In this document: positions 17,180 through 27,072 of the stretch, in pieces | How positions within the stretch are numbered: position 1 is the first letter of the stretch | How the letters are laid out: each line of letters opens with the position of its first letter | Source: Roseateles puraquae | GTDB lineage: Bacteria > Pseudomonadota > Gammaproteobacteria > Burkholderiales > Burkholderiaceae_C | Assembly (NCBI RefSeq): GCF_002205845.1 | Contig: NZ_NISI01000017.1 | Span: forward strand, 1 to 64,000 | Reading direction: 5' to 3' | DNA: 64,000 nt | Position numbers and translations under genes: made by a program | Notes under the pieces: model-generated | Databases searched by the model: none | What the model was told of the DNA's origin: nothing | The model's input: the letters and a program-made list of their open reading frames with translations, nothing else

Positions 17180-18283
17180 ATGGCCGCAATGCCCATGTCC
17201 ATCGAATCCCTGATCGACCGGCTCGGTGAACCGGCCACACTGGCGCTCGGCGCGGCTGTGATCGGCATGGCCTTCGGGGCCTTCACCCAGCGCTCGCGCT
17301 TCTGCCTGCGGGCCGCGGTCATCGAGTTCGCACGCAACCAGCGCACGGGCGGCCGCCTGACCGTGTGGCTCTTTGCCTTCGCCACCGCCGTGGGCGCCAC
17401 GCAGTTGCTGGCGCTGCTGGGCGCGTTCGATGCCAGCAATGCCCGCCAGATCGCTGCACGTGGCAGCTTGTCGGGCGCAGCCATCGGAGGGGCGCTGTTC
17501 GGCATCGGCATGATCCTTGCGCGGGGCTGCTCCAGCCGCATGCTGGTGCTGGCGGCACAGGGCAATCTGCGCGCGCTGCTGTCGGGCCTGATCTTTGCGG
17601 TGACGGCGCAATCCGCGCTGACGGGCGCCCTGTCCCCGTTGCGCCTGGCCATCTCCGAGTGGTGGACCATCGACGGCGGTGGCGCACGCGACCTGCTCGC
17701 GCGCACCGGGATAGGTCACACGGGCGCCCTGCTCTTCGCCGCCGTCTGGTTCGTCGCCGCCGTGTTCTGGGCGCGGCGCCAGCGTGTGGGGGCCTGCGGC
17801 TGGGGTGGGGCCATCGGCGTGGGCCTGACCGTGGCGGCCGGCTGGTGGTTCACTTATGCGGTCTCCAAACTCGCCTTCGACCCGCACCCCATCCAGTCGC
17901 TCAGCTTCACCGGCCCGTCGGCCGAAGTGCTCAGCCGCGTGCTGTTCGTCAGCGACAAGCCTTTGAGCTTCGACGTCGGCCTCATCCCGGGCGTGTTCCT
18001 CGGCGCCTTCCTGGCCGCGGCGCTGTCGGGCGACCTGAAGCTCGAAGGGTTCCAGGGCGGCGCGAGCATGCGCCGCTACATCGCCGGCGCGGTCTGCATG
18101 GGCTTTGGCGGCATGCTGGCCGGAGGATGTGCCGTCGGCGCCGGGCTCTCCGGTGCCGCGGTCTTCACCGCGACATCGTGGGTGACGCTGGCCGGCATCT
18201 GGATCGCGGCGGCGCTGACCGACCGCCTCGTCGACCAGGGCGACGCCCCTCCCGCCGTGACCGAAGCGGGCGCTGTGCGATGA
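17180..18283 (+). CDS. YeeE/YedE-family sulfur-compound transporter
   Basis: This is an integral membrane protein of about 367 residues (Met6 at 17195 is an alternative start). Three conserved cysteine signatures are typical of YeeE/TsuA thiosulfate transporters: RSRFCLRAA, ARGCSSRM and AGGCAVGAG. The hydrophobic profile suggests 8-10 transmembrane helices. It is co-transcribed with sox genes and overlaps the next gene by ATGA. Thiosulfate or persulfide uptake is the likely role. Confidence 0.87.
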   Translation: MAAMPMSIESLIDRLGEPATLALGAAVIGMAFGAFTQRSRFCLRAAVIEFARNQRTGGRLTVWLFAFATAVGATQLLALLGAFDASNARQIAARGSLSGAAIGGALFGIGMILARGCSSRMLVLAAQGNLRALLSGLIFAVTAQSALTGALSPLRLAISEWWTIDGGGARDLLARTGIGHTGALLFAAVWFVAAVFWARRQRVGACGWGGAIGVGLTVAAGWWFTYAVSKLAFDPHPIQSLSFTGPSAEVLSRVLFVSDKPLSFDVGLIPGVFLGAFLAAALSGDLKLEGFQGGASMRRYIAGAVCMGFGGMLAGGCAVGAGLSGAAVFTATSWVTLAGIWIAAALTDRLVDQGDAPPAVTEAGAVR

Positions 18284-19206
18284 AGTGGAGCCTAATCTCT
18301 GCGTTCTGGCTGCTGTCCGGGCTCAGTGCATGGGCAGCGCCACTCACGTTGCAGCCGGTCGCCCCCAACATCTGGTTCGCGCAGGGCGACGCCGCCCTCG
18401 GCACGCCGGAGAACCGCAACTTCATCTCCAACGCCGGCGTCGTCGTCACGCCTGCGGGCGTGGTTGTCATCGACGCCTTGGGTTCGCCCGCCGTGGCAGC
18501 CGATTTGCTCAAGGCCATCCGGCGCATCACGCCCCTCCCTGTTCGCTACGTCATCCTCACCCACTACCACGCCGACCACATCTACGGCCTGCAGGTGTTC
18601 AAGGACCAGGGCGCCACCGTGCTGGCCCACGAGGCGGGGCGTGAGTACCTGCAGTCCGACACCGCGCAGCTGCGGCTGCAAGCCACCCGCGAAAGCCTCG
18701 CGCCCTGGATAGACGCCAAGACGCGCCTCGTGCCCGCCGACCGCTGGCTGCGCGCCGACGAGGTGCTGGAACTGGGGGGCGTGCGCTTGCAACTGCGCCA
18801 CGTCGGCCCGGCGCACACGCCGGAAGACCTGACCGTGTTCGTCGAAGGCGCGCGCGTGCTGTTCGCGGGCGACCTCGCCTTCCGCGGCCGCATCCCTTAC
18901 GTGGGCCAGGCCGACAGCCGGGGCTGGATCGCTGCCCTCACCCGCCTCATCGACAGCGCGCCGGCCGCCATCGTGCCGGGGCACGGCCCCCTGTCCACCG
19001 AAGCCCTGGCCGACCTGCGGCTGACACGCGACTACCTGCAGTACCTCCGCGACACCATGGGCCGCGCCGCGGCCGACATGCAACCCTTCGAGGAAGCCTA
19101 CGCGGCCACGGACTGGAGCGCCTACGAGAGGCTGCCGCTGTTCAAGGCCGCGAACCGCATGAACGCCTACAACACCTACCTCCTGATGGAGCGCGCGGCG
19201 CCGTGA
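18280..19206 (+). CDS. Secreted MBL-fold hydrolase, SoxH-like
   Basis: The 308-residue protein has a signal peptide (SAFWLLSGLSAWAAP) and a metallo-beta-lactamase fold with the zinc motif LTHYHADHIYG, a later HVGPAHTPEDL and GDLAFRGRIPYV. It resembles SoxH and the quinoprotein relay system hydrolases of sox clusters, whose substrate is unknown. The ATG overlaps the YeeE stop (ATGA), so it is translationally coupled. It ends the operon that starts at soxC. Confidence 0.85.
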   Translation: MKWSLISAFWLLSGLSAWAAPLTLQPVAPNIWFAQGDAALGTPENRNFISNAGVVVTPAGVVVIDALGSPAVAADLLKAIRRITPLPVRYVILTHYHADHIYGLQVFKDQGATVLAHEAGREYLQSDTAQLRLQATRESLAPWIDAKTRLVPADRWLRADEVLELGGVRLQLRHVGPAHTPEDLTVFVEGARVLFAGDLAFRGRIPYVGQADSRGWIAALTRLIDSAPAAIVPGHGPLSTEALADLRLTRDYLQYLRDTMGRAAADMQPFEEAYAATDWSAYERLPLFKAANRMNAYNTYLLMERAAP

Positions 19207-19280
19207 GGGAGCCGTGCCCGATCAGGCGGGGGTCGCGGTGGCCGTGGTTTGCCCTGCATCAAAGCTCGTTGGCACAGCGC

Positions 19281-19311
19281 TTGACCTTCCCATGGGGGCA
19301 AGGTTCAGACT
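19281..19311 (+). promoter_or_regulatory. CueR/MerR-type promoter
   Basis: TTGACC (19281-19286) and CAGACT (19306-19311) are separated by 19 bp, the overlong spacer typical of MerR-family promoters. The spacer carries the dyad ACCTTCC...GCAAGGT that CueR-type copper sensors bind. It stands 29 bp before the HMA gene. No MerR-family gene lies in the window, so the regulator must be elsewhere. Confidence 0.75.
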
Positions 19312-19339
19312 GAGCATGCTGTTCAACCAGGAGTTCACC

Positions 19340-19600
19340 ATGCATACGTTCCAAGTCGCCGACATGACCTGTGGCCATTGCGTCAGCGCCATCACCAAGG
19401 CGGTTCAAGCGGTCGATGCCAATGCCCGCGTCGAAGTGGACCTCGCCCAGCATGCCGTGCGGATCGACGGCGCGCGAGTGGATGCCGATGCACTCGCGGC
19501 CGCGATCACGGACGCCGGCTACCACCCGGTCAAGATGGAAGCGCCCGCGTTTGCCGGCGCTGCGCCCCGGCGTTCGTCGTGCTGCGGCTCTTGCTGCTGA
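19340..19600 (+). CDS. Heavy-metal-associated (HMA) copper chaperone-like protein
   Basis: The 86-residue cytoplasmic protein is a single HMA ferredoxin-like domain with the metal-binding motif MTCGHC at residues 9-14. It is followed by a tail with an unusual cysteine cluster, SSCCGSCC, at the very C-terminus. CopZ-type proteins bind Cu(I) and deliver it to ATPases. The CueR-type promoter directly upstream supports copper. The extra C-terminal cysteines could add a second metal site. AGGAG precedes the ATG. Confidence 0.85.
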   Translation: MHTFQVADMTCGHCVSAITKAVQAVDANARVEVDLAQHAVRIDGARVDADALAAAITDAGYHPVKMEAPAFAGAAPRRSSCCGSCC

Positions 19601-19657
19601 CGTCAGCACCGTGTCTCGCGCCATCGCCACCTGCCGCCGCACCAGGACCCTCGACTT

Positions 19658-20197
19658 GTGCGCCCGCTCAAACGCCAGATGCTGAAGGTCCCGGTCTGCT
19701 GGCTGCTGGCGGGTTTGCTGGGCTTCAGCAGCTGGGTCCAGGCTGATCCAGCCGCCGAGGCGCTGTGGGCCGCATGCCCGTCTGGCCTGCCAAAGAGCGA
19801 CGTCCAAGGGCGGCCGCTGGATTGGGTCGCCTGGCGCCACACGCCCGTGCTGGCGGTGATCTGGTCGCCGGACTGCGCCTTCTGCCAGCGCCACAACGCC
19901 AAGCTCGACGCGCTGCTGCGCGAGGTGCCCGGCGCTGCCGTCATCGGCATTGCCGTGGACAGCCCGACGGAGGCGGTGACACGAACCGTGCAGCGCCGCG
20001 GCTATGCATTCCCCGTCATTGCCGATGGCAGCGGGCCATGCGCGGTGCGGCCGCAGCTGACGCCGCGCCGTGTGATCCCGATGACCTGCTGGCTCGGCGA
20101 CGCGCCCACGCAGCCACGCTGCATCCCGGGCGAGATGAGTGACGACGACCTGCGAGACCTGTTGAAGGCTCAGGCGCGGTCCAGGCGCCACTCCTGA
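19658..20197 (+). CDS. Secreted thioredoxin-fold protein with CxxC
   Basis: The protein has a signal peptide (VPVCWLLAGLLGFSSWVQA) and a TlpA/thioredoxin-like domain with the redox motif SPDCAFCQRHN and the cis-Pro region RVIPMTCW. Later cysteines (GPCAVR, QPRCIPG) may form a second disulfide. The start is uncertain: GTG 19658 or ATG 19679, the latter giving a more typical signal peptide. It converges with the YeeE gene on the other strand, overlapping it by 28 bp. A periplasmic disulfide-exchange role for Sox or copper proteins is inferred. Confidence 0.75.
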   Translation: MRPLKRQMLKVPVCWLLAGLLGFSSWVQADPAAEALWAACPSGLPKSDVQGRPLDWVAWRHTPVLAVIWSPDCAFCQRHNAKLDALLREVPGAAVIGIAVDSPTEAVTRTVQRRGYAFPVIADGSGPCAVRPQLTPRRVIPMTCWLGDAPTQPRCIPGEMSDDDLRDLLKAQARSRRHS

Positions 20198-21282
20198 TAT
20201 CGCAGCCCGACCCAGGCGCCGGCCACCATCGCGGCCAGAGCCAGGAAGCTGCCGAGGGACAGGGTGGACACCCCCGTGATGCCCTGCCCGACCGTGCAGC
20301 CCATCGCGACGATGCCGCCCACGCCCATGCAGACAGCGCCCACCAGATGCAGACCCAGGTCACCGACGCCAGCAAAGCCCTCCCACCGGAAGCTGCGCTC
20401 CCGCCAGGCCATCAGCCCCGCGCCGACGACGATGCCGCCGACCGTCGCGATGCCCAGCGTCAGCGTCTTGCTCTGGTCACTGAACATCAGCAGCCAGTCC
20501 ACCGCGTAGGCCACCGGCGCAATCGTGCTGAGAGATTCCATGCGGCGGGAGTTGGTGGCGAGATAGACAGGCTCGAGGGTTCGCGGGTCCTCCGGCAGAA
20601 ATCCCAGGTGGCCGGACACCCACCACAGCGCCGTGATGACCGCGGCCACGCCCGCGCCGATGGCGAGCACCGGCCAGGCACGCTCATCCCGCCCGCGCGA
20701 CGCGGCCATCAGCAACGCCAGGCCCAGCACGGCGGCGATGCCCCAGGCCCAGGTGACAGCACTCCCACCCACGAGGTGGGCTGCCAGCGTCGGCAGCGCC
20801 TGCCCGGCCGGCAGCTCGACGAAGACTTTCTCCAAGGTGCCCACGCGGGCCACCGCGGTAATGCCCCGCAGCGTCGCCCCGGCGGCAATCGCAGCGACGA
20901 GCAACACCACCAGGGACTTCAGGTTGCCGCCCCCCAGCCGAACCAAATTCCGGCTGATGCAGCCGGAACCCAGCACCATGCCAAACCCGAACAAGGCGCC
21001 GCCGAACAGCGCCGAGAGCCACAACAGTCGGGTGCCGGTGTAGATGCTGGCGGCCGGGTCGATGGCACCGCTGGCCGCGAGCGCCTGGAAGCCCAGCATG
21101 GCCGCACCACTGGCCGCCATCCACTGGCGCGCCCGCCGCCAGTCCCCCATCGTGTAGACGTCAGAGATGGCGCCCATCGTGCAGAAGCGCGTGCGCTGGC
21201 ACAGCGCCCCGAAGATCACGGCCAGGCCGAAAGCCGCCGCAAGCACCTGGCGTGTGAGGGCGGGCAAGCTCGATTCGTCCAT
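20170..21282 (-). CDS. YeeE/YedE-family membrane protein (second copy)
   Basis: This polytopic membrane protein of about 370 residues has the family cysteine signatures QRTRFCTMGAISD, GSGCISRN and AMGCTVGQG. It is a longer, two-module type than minimal YeeE and lacks an adjacent TusA-like gene. The start was set at MDESSLPAL (21282). The frame is open to 21330, but that extension is not typical. It is divergent from the ArsR repressor gene, and the pair probably shares a regulatory region (21283-21395). Confidence 0.85.
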   Translation of the reverse strand: MDESSLPALTRQVLAAAFGLAVIFGALCQRTRFCTMGAISDVYTMGDWRRARQWMAASGAAMLGFQALAASGAIDPAASIYTGTRLLWLSALFGGALFGFGMVLGSGCISRNLVRLGGGNLKSLVVLLVAAIAAGATLRGITAVARVGTLEKVFVELPAGQALPTLAAHLVGGSAVTWAWGIAAVLGLALLMAASRGRDERAWPVLAIGAGVAAVITALWWVSGHLGFLPEDPRTLEPVYLATNSRRMESLSTIAPVAYAVDWLLMFSDQSKTLTLGIATVGGIVVGAGLMAWRERSFRWEGFAGVGDLGLHLVGAVCMGVGGIVAMGCTVGQGITGVSTLSLGSFLALAAMVAGAWVGLRYQEWRLDRA

Positions 21283-21395
21283 GGCGGTCAGCGTTCTGCA
21301 AGTTGGGATGCCTCGCCATTCTCGGTTCAAGGGAGGCGCACATCGGCGCTTGCTGATACAGTGATTTTCCCGAGCTGTCCGCCCTGCCCTCCGCG

Positions 21396-21752
21396 ATGAC
21401 TGACGCCCCTGAAGAAGACCGCGTCTTCGAGTCTGCTGCTGAACTCTTCGGTGTGCTGGCCACCCCGATCCGCCTGAAGATCATCAGCGCGGTATGCAAC
21501 GGCGAGCGCAACGTCTCTGAGCTGCTGGCGCAGATCCCCACCACCCAGCCGAACATGTCGCAGCACCTGTCCACGCTCTACCGGGCCGGCATTCTGGGCA
21601 AGCGACGGGAAGGCACGCAGATCTACTACCGGCTGCAGAGCGAGAAGGTGGCGATGCTGTGCCGGGCCGTGTGCACGCAGATCGCAGTGGAGCTGGATGG
21701 CGATGAGCCGGTACCCAGCGAGGAACGGCTGCTGGTCGGCGGCCTGCGCTGA
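21396..21752 (+). CDS. ArsR-family thiol-sensing repressor (SoxR/SqrR-like)
   Basis: The 118-residue winged-helix protein has the recognition helix TQPNMSQHLSTLYRAG and the wing KRREGTQIYYRL. It has cysteines at 34 (AVCNGERNV), 89 and 93 (LCRAVC). Cys in the VCxGERxV position and one near residue 90-107 are the persulfide-sensing pair of SqrR/BigR-type repressors. It is divergent from a YeeE gene and followed nine bases later by a SoxW-like thioredoxin gene. This fits the SoxR repressors of sox clusters. Confidence 0.85.
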   Translation: MTDAPEEDRVFESAAELFGVLATPIRLKIISAVCNGERNVSELLAQIPTTQPNMSQHLSTLYRAGILGKRREGTQIYYRLQSEKVAMLCRAVCTQIAVELDGDEPVPSEERLLVGGLR

Positions 21753-21760
21753 GACGGTTA

Positions 21761-22276
21761 ATGCCTCTGCTGGACCGGCGCCAATGGAACACCCGCCTGG
21801 CGGCATTCCTCGCCGCTGCAGCCCTACCGGCGGCCCGTGCCGCTGAGCCCTTGAAGAACGTGCCAGCCTTGGGGGCCGCCCTGCGCTTGCCGGATGTGCC
21901 CTTGCTGGAAGGCGGTGAGTTCAAGGCCGCTGCGGCCCAGGGGCAGGTGGTCGTCGTGTACTGGTGGGCCAGTTGGTGCCCGTTCTGTGCCCAGGTCACG
22001 CCGCACATCCAGAAGCTCTGGCATGCCCAACGAGACCGCGGCCTGCAGGTGCTGGGCCTCTCCATCGACCAGGACCTGGCCGCCGCCAAGGCCTACCGCG
22101 CCCGCCGGAACTACGACTTCCCGAGCGGCTGTGTGACGCCCGCCGTGGAAGCCATCCTGCCCAAGCCCCAGGGCCTGCCCGTTACCGTGGTGCGGGGTCG
22201 TGATGGCCGTGTGGCCGCTGCCGAGACCGGCCAGATCTTCCCGGAAGACGTGGAAGCGTTGGCGCGCTTCCTCTAG
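21761..22276 (+). CDS. Secreted thioredoxin-like protein, SoxW/TlpA type
   Basis: The 171-residue protein has an N-terminal leader with RRQW and a hydrophobic Ala-rich stretch ending ARAAE, then a TlpA-like domain with the active site WASWCPFCAQ and the cis-Pro segment QGLPVTVV. SoxW-type proteins keep the SoxYZ cysteine reduced with electrons from SoxV/CcdA. No SoxV gene is in the window. It lies nine bases after the ArsR-type regulator gene and is likely co-transcribed with it. Confidence 0.82.
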   Translation: MPLLDRRQWNTRLAAFLAAAALPAARAAEPLKNVPALGAALRLPDVPLLEGGEFKAAAAQGQVVVVYWWASWCPFCAQVTPHIQKLWHAQRDRGLQVLGLSIDQDLAAAKAYRARRNYDFPSGCVTPAVEAILPKPQGLPVTVVRGRDGRVAAAETGQIFPEDVEALARFL

Positions 22277-22631
22277 GGCCTATAGGCCTCTAGGGTGCAG
22301 GCGCTGGCCTGTACTGCCGGTCGGTGTTGGCTTCGATTGACCACGGCGCCTGTGCGGCCCTTTCGTGAACGACGGCTCTGCAGAGATAGCTGCCCCTTGG
22401 CCGGATCATTCTGACTGTTGGCTCTGCATAGAAGCCGCCGCTGATGACCTCAGTCGTCGACCAGACAAGCGTTGGCAGCTCCTCCTTTGAGATTCGCCAG
22501 AACGTGCTCTGCTATCTTGCCACCAAGCGTCCGGCAGCCCCCGGGCAGGCCCCGTCCTGGCCGACTGATCGCGCCGCTAGGCATCGCGGCATGAGATGCG
22601 AATATCAAGACGCCGTTTGGAGGATTGTTGA
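22277..22631. other. Intergenic gap before the large frameshifted gene
   Basis: The gap contains the small palindromic string CCTATAGG with the repeated CCTCTAGG at its left edge and no convincing gene. A 63-codon plus-strand frame from 22444 ends at 22635, overlapping the next start, but has no recognisable product or ribosome site. A strong Shine-Dalgarno sequence GGAGG at 22618-22622 belongs to the gene starting at 22632. Confidence 0.4.
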
Positions 22632-25600
22632 ATGAAGTGGATTACCGCACTCGACCTGGACCAGTGGGCAGACACCCTGGCTGCCCGAGTCGACTTTCCT
22701 GGGATGGTTGGCGACCTGATCCGAGCATCGGTGGCGAACATCTCGGATTTCCGGTTTCCCAGCGGCGACAAAGGTCAGGTTCGCGGCTTTGACGCTGTGC
22801 TCGACGCGGAGAGCAACTACCCCTTCATTCCCGACGGCGAGTCGGTCTGGGAGTTCGGCGTCACCGAAGGGGGGGGGCGACGAAGGCAAACAGTGACTAC
22901 AAAAAGCGCACGGACCAGATCGACGAAGTGGTGCGAAAGCCTACGACGTTCGTGTTCGCTTCGCCGAGAACTTGGGACAGCAGCACAGGCAAGAAGCGCG
23001 AGGACTGGATCGAAGAGAAGCGCGGGCTCAACGAGTGGAAGGACGTCATGTACATCGACGGCTCAATGCTCGAAGTCTGGCTGACGGAGCGCCCCGCCGT
23101 CGCCGCCAGATACGCCAAGCATCACCTTAAGAAGATGCCTCTCGCCGGTGCGCAGAGCTCTGCCGACTTCTGGGAAGAGTTCTCCACCAGGTTCGCTCCC
23201 GAGCTAGCCGACAAGGTTCTGCTGGCTGGCCGGGAGGATCAAGCAAGGCAGTTCGTCCAACAACTCAGCGCGGGCCCTGGAAAGCTGCTCTATGCGGCCG
23301 ACGCGCCGGACGAGGTCGTCGCATTCGCCATTGCCGCCATCAGGAACGCAGATCCGGCGCTTAGGCTGTTTATCGAGGCGAAGACGCTGGTGGTCGATTC
23401 GGAGGACGCCGCGCGGCAGCTTTCACATAGGACGGGGCTCGTTTTTCTCCTCAAGGGCCAGGCACGCGGCCTGGCTGGCCTGACGATGCGGAGCGGCCCT
23501 ACCGTCGTGAGCGCTGGCGCCGACGAGCGGCGACCTGACCATATCAAGCTAGCCAGGCCGAATAGCTCCCAGCTGGCTGAGGCGTTCGTGGCAATGGGCT
23601 TCTCGCAGCAGGAAGGCTACGATTTGGCGCGGAAGTGCGGCCGCAGTCTCGCGGTCCTGGCTCGACTTCTTCCCAACGGCTATGCCGCGAAGCCCGAATG
23701 GCTTGACGTCGCCGAGTCGTTGATCCCGGCAATGCTCGCCGGCGCGTGGCACGCACCCACCAAGCCGGACACCGACGTTCTGTGCGCGTTGGCGCAGACG
23801 CAAGACTACGAAAACGTCGAAGCCCCGCTCCGTAGGTTGGCCAGGCTGCAAGACCCACCCGTGGACCGCGTTGGTGACGTGTGGTCTATGCGCGCGTCAG
23901 TCGATGCATTCGTTCACTTGGGCTACATGCTGGGACCCAAACACCTAGAGCGTTTCAAGGAAGCGGCCATCGCGGTGTTCTCTCAAGTGAGCGAGCCCCC
24001 TAAAGCGGACGAGGTCTTCCGCCCAAAGGCCGAGCGCGAGGCGGTACATAGCAGTTGGCTCAAGGATGGGCTCATGACGACGCTGCTGCACATGGCAGTG
24101 CTACACGAACAGGCTTACTTCACTGTCACGGGCAGCACGCCGACCGAATACGTCAACGGCATCGTACGAGCACTGCCCGGCCTTTCTAAGGATCACCGCC
24201 TTCTGGCGGCCCTCCAAGACCAACTGATTCTTCTCGCGGAGGCCGCCCCCGTCCCTTTCCTTGAAGCCCTCGAGCAGTTGCTCGAGGGCGACGCCTCGGG
24301 CATTAAACCCATCTTCGAAGAGTTCGACGGCTTGCTCACCTCGCGCGCCTACCACTACGGCGTGCTGTGGGCGCTGGAAGTGATCGCATGGGACCCAAAC
24401 CTTCTTCTGCGCGCGTCAATGTGCTTGGCTCGCCTGGCCGCCATCGACCCCGGCGGATCGGACAGCAACCGCCCCATCAACAGCTTGCGCGCCATCTTCC
24501 TGTCGTGGTCGCCGAACTCCTCCGCCAATGCCGCGCAACGCACGGGGGTGCTCACGCACGTCGTGGAGACCGTGTCCGAAATTGCCTGGCCACTGCTGGC
24601 CAAGCTTCTACCCAAACCCCATGACTCTTCCAGCCCCACGCAGAAGCCGAAGTTCCGTGAGTACGGCGATGGGAAACCGGAAGTTTTGACGTACGGGCTG
24701 GTGTGGGAAAGCCAAGCCGCCGTCATCAAGCTCGCGCTCGCCCGGGTTGGCCACGACCCGGCACGCTGGGCTGTGCTCATCGACGCACTCAACCAGTTCC
24801 CGGAGGCGGCCTTCCATGAAACCGTCGAGGCATTGCGCGTCGAACTGGCAACCCCGCACGACGGGACTTTCCAGATTTGGGACCGCCTTCGAAAGGAGGT
24901 GAACCGGCACAAGGCGTTCGCGGGCACAGATTGGGCGCTTCGGGACCGCCCCCTGTCCCTCCTCGACGAGCTCGTCACCCTGCACGCCCCTAAGAGCCCG
25001 GTGCTGCTCGTTTCCTGGCTCTTTGATGACTGGATGCCAGACGTGCCAGGCAAGGGTGCCGACGCGGACGATCCGATGTCGAGCGTCGAGGCAGCGCGTG
25101 CAAAAGCCATTGCTGAGGTGTACGCGGCGGGAGGGATAGGAGGTCTTGTGGAGCTGGCTGAAAAGGTTCAGCTTCCTCAGCATGTTGCATTTGCTGCCAG
25201 GACGCTGCAGCTCGATAAAGAAGAGCTGCTTCGCCTGCTCCATTTAGCGCTGGAGGTCGGGGCAGCGCTTGCTGGGTTTGCCGATGTCGTTCTGGCCGAG
25301 GCCGTTGAGCGCTTTGGCGACGATGGAGAAGCTCGCGTACGCACGGAGCTGCAGACCCACGGGTTCGAGCCAGATCGCATAGCTCGGCTGCTTATGAGCT
25401 TGCGCGAGGGCAAACGCGCCTGGACCTACGTGGCCACGTTCGGTGAAGCTGTTGAGGATGCCTACTGGCGAATCAAGCATTCCTACTTCGTCGATGGCAC
25501 CACGGAGGAGCTACTGGAGGCGATTGCTAACTACACAAGCCGAGACCGGTTCATCGCTGCGTTGGACGCTGCGACGAGGCGACTCAAAGACCTACCTACA

Positions 25601-26386
25601 GCCCTGTTGATGGATTTGCTCAGGAGCGCGATACCAGAAATCAATTCGCGGGACCGTGCCAGCGGGAACAAGCAGTACATCCTCGAGCGCGGCTTCGATG
25701 AGCTGAGGCTGCGCAGCGATGCGCCGCTCGATGACATTGCACAGCTTGAGTTCGCATACTTGCCCATGTTCCGCATGCGGGAAAAGCCGCTCGTGCTTCA
25801 CCGCCTGCTGGCCGAGAGACCCAGCTTGTTTGTCGAGGTTGTGACTGCGGTCTACAAGCCCGAACACGGCGAAGCTGGACCGATTGATGAAGGCGCGCAG
25901 GTCATGGCGACCTCCGCGTACGAGCTGCTTGAAGGGCTTCGCTCGCTGCCAGGTCAAGCCGACGGCCAGATTGATGAAGAGAAGCTGCTTGCGTGGTGCC
26001 AAGAAGTGCGCGAGCTAGCTACGAGGGCGGACCGATTGGCAATGGCGGAACAATGGATAGGGCAAGTGCTGGCTTGTGCCCCACATGATCCCCACGACGG
26101 CGCATGGCCTCACCGGGCGGTGCGGGTAGCAATTGAAAAGATCGCCTCCGACCGACTTGAGCGTGGATTGTCCCTGGCTCGCGTGAACCAACGGGGGGTC
26201 TATTCGAAGTCCATCGGCGAAGGTGGGGCTCAGGAACGTGAACGTGCAGCCCAGTGCCTTCGGTGGGCGGACGCTGTACCGGGCTATCCGCGTACTGCGG
26301 CAATGCTCAGGCGGATTGCTGAGAACTGGACACGGTATGCCGAGCGCGCGGATGTCGAAGCCGCAGAAGACGCACTGAAGTGGTAA
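22632..26386 (+). pseudogene. Very large probable defence protein, frameshifted at a G9 tract
   Basis: The gene starts at ATG 22632 with GGAGG nine bases upstream. The first frame runs to the nine-G run at 22869-22877 (VWEFGVTEGG). The continuing protein lies in another frame (GATKANSDYKKRTDQIDEVV) and is open to 26386, giving about 1250 residues in all. Seven or ten Gs would restore it. The N-terminus (WADTLAARVDFPGMVGDLI, then FGVT.GATKANSDYKKRT) resembles a nuclease-like domain. The rest is a large, mostly helical body without a clear Walker A motif (LAGREDQARQFVQQL in its place). Similar large proteins occur sporadically in bacteria. A defence role is inferred. Without a shift, translation could restart at GTG 22928 and give 1152 residues. 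Confidence 0.65.
22869..22877 (+). repeat. Homopolymer run of nine G inside a coding sequence
   Basis: The run marks the exact point where the reading frame of the large gene changes. Nine Gs put the two halves out of frame, while seven or ten would fuse them. Runs like this slip readily in replication and are also prone to assembly error. Confidence 0.9.
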
Positions 26387-26586
26387 CCAGGGGAGCAAGC
26401 CCTGAGGCAAGGTGGGGCGCCGCTAGTCCAAGTGTCGACTTCCAAGAAGCCTGGATGACTCCTGTGCGTCAGATTGCTGTGGGCGAAGCGGGCAACCCCG
26501 TGCGACTGCAATCAGCGGCCTAGTCCGGTCATCACCAGCAGTGGAGCTCAGTGAGGCCGGAATCCGCACCAGGGCTTCCAGCGCCC

Positions 26587-27012
26587 CTATCGCCGTAGGG
26601 TGCTATCCACCCAGACGCCCAGCTGCGCCGCAGTCATGGCCCCACTCTGGCGAGCCACCTCCCGCCCGCCCACGAAGAGCAGCGTGGTCGGGATGCTGCG
26701 AATCTGCAGCGCTGCGCTGCTCTGGGGCGCGGCGTCGCTGTCGACCTTGACGAAACGCAGGTCTGGCCGTGCCTGCGCCAGTTGCGCAAAGTGCGGCGCG
26801 TACGAACGGCAGGGGCCGCACCAGGCCGCCCAGAAGTCCACCAGCACGGGCGCCTCCGTGCCCTGAAGGTAGGCGCTGAGGTCGGCATCGCCGAGGGCCA
26901 CGGGCTGGCGAGGCGCCACCGGCTGGCCGCAACGCCCGCAGGTGGGGTCGTCGGCCAGGCGTTCATCGGGGACGCGGTTGCGGGTGCCGCAGTGGGGGCA
27001 GACGAGCAGCAT
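26587..27012 (-). CDS. trxC: Thioredoxin 2 (zinc-binding)
   Basis: The 141-residue protein has an N-terminal zinc ribbon with two CxxC pairs (VCPHCG and CGRCGQ) followed by a thioredoxin domain with the active site WAAWCGPCRS and cis-Pro in SIPTTLLF. This is the layout of TrxC, an oxidative-stress thioredoxin. ATG 27012 was chosen as it starts the canonical MLLVCPHCG. A longer frame to 27042 adds non-family residues. It is divergent from the cyd operon and close to its predicted FisR sites, so it could share that control. Confidence 0.92.
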   Translation of the reverse strand: MLLVCPHCGTRNRVPDERLADDPTCGRCGQPVAPRQPVALGDADLSAYLQGTEAPVLVDFWAAWCGPCRSYAPHFAQLAQARPDLRFVKVDSDAAPQSSAALQIRSIPTTLLFVGGREVARQSGAMTAAQLGVWVDSTLRR

Positions 27013-27072
27013 GTGGGGCTCCAACAGGGATTCCGAGCGCATATCGGGCGGCGCCGACGGGCTTCAAGGGCG

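Noticed and set aside
17365-18279. Very long N-terminal extension of the SoxH-like protein
   Set aside because: The extension is an Arg-rich out-of-frame reading of the YeeE gene; a signal peptide begins at ATG 18280.
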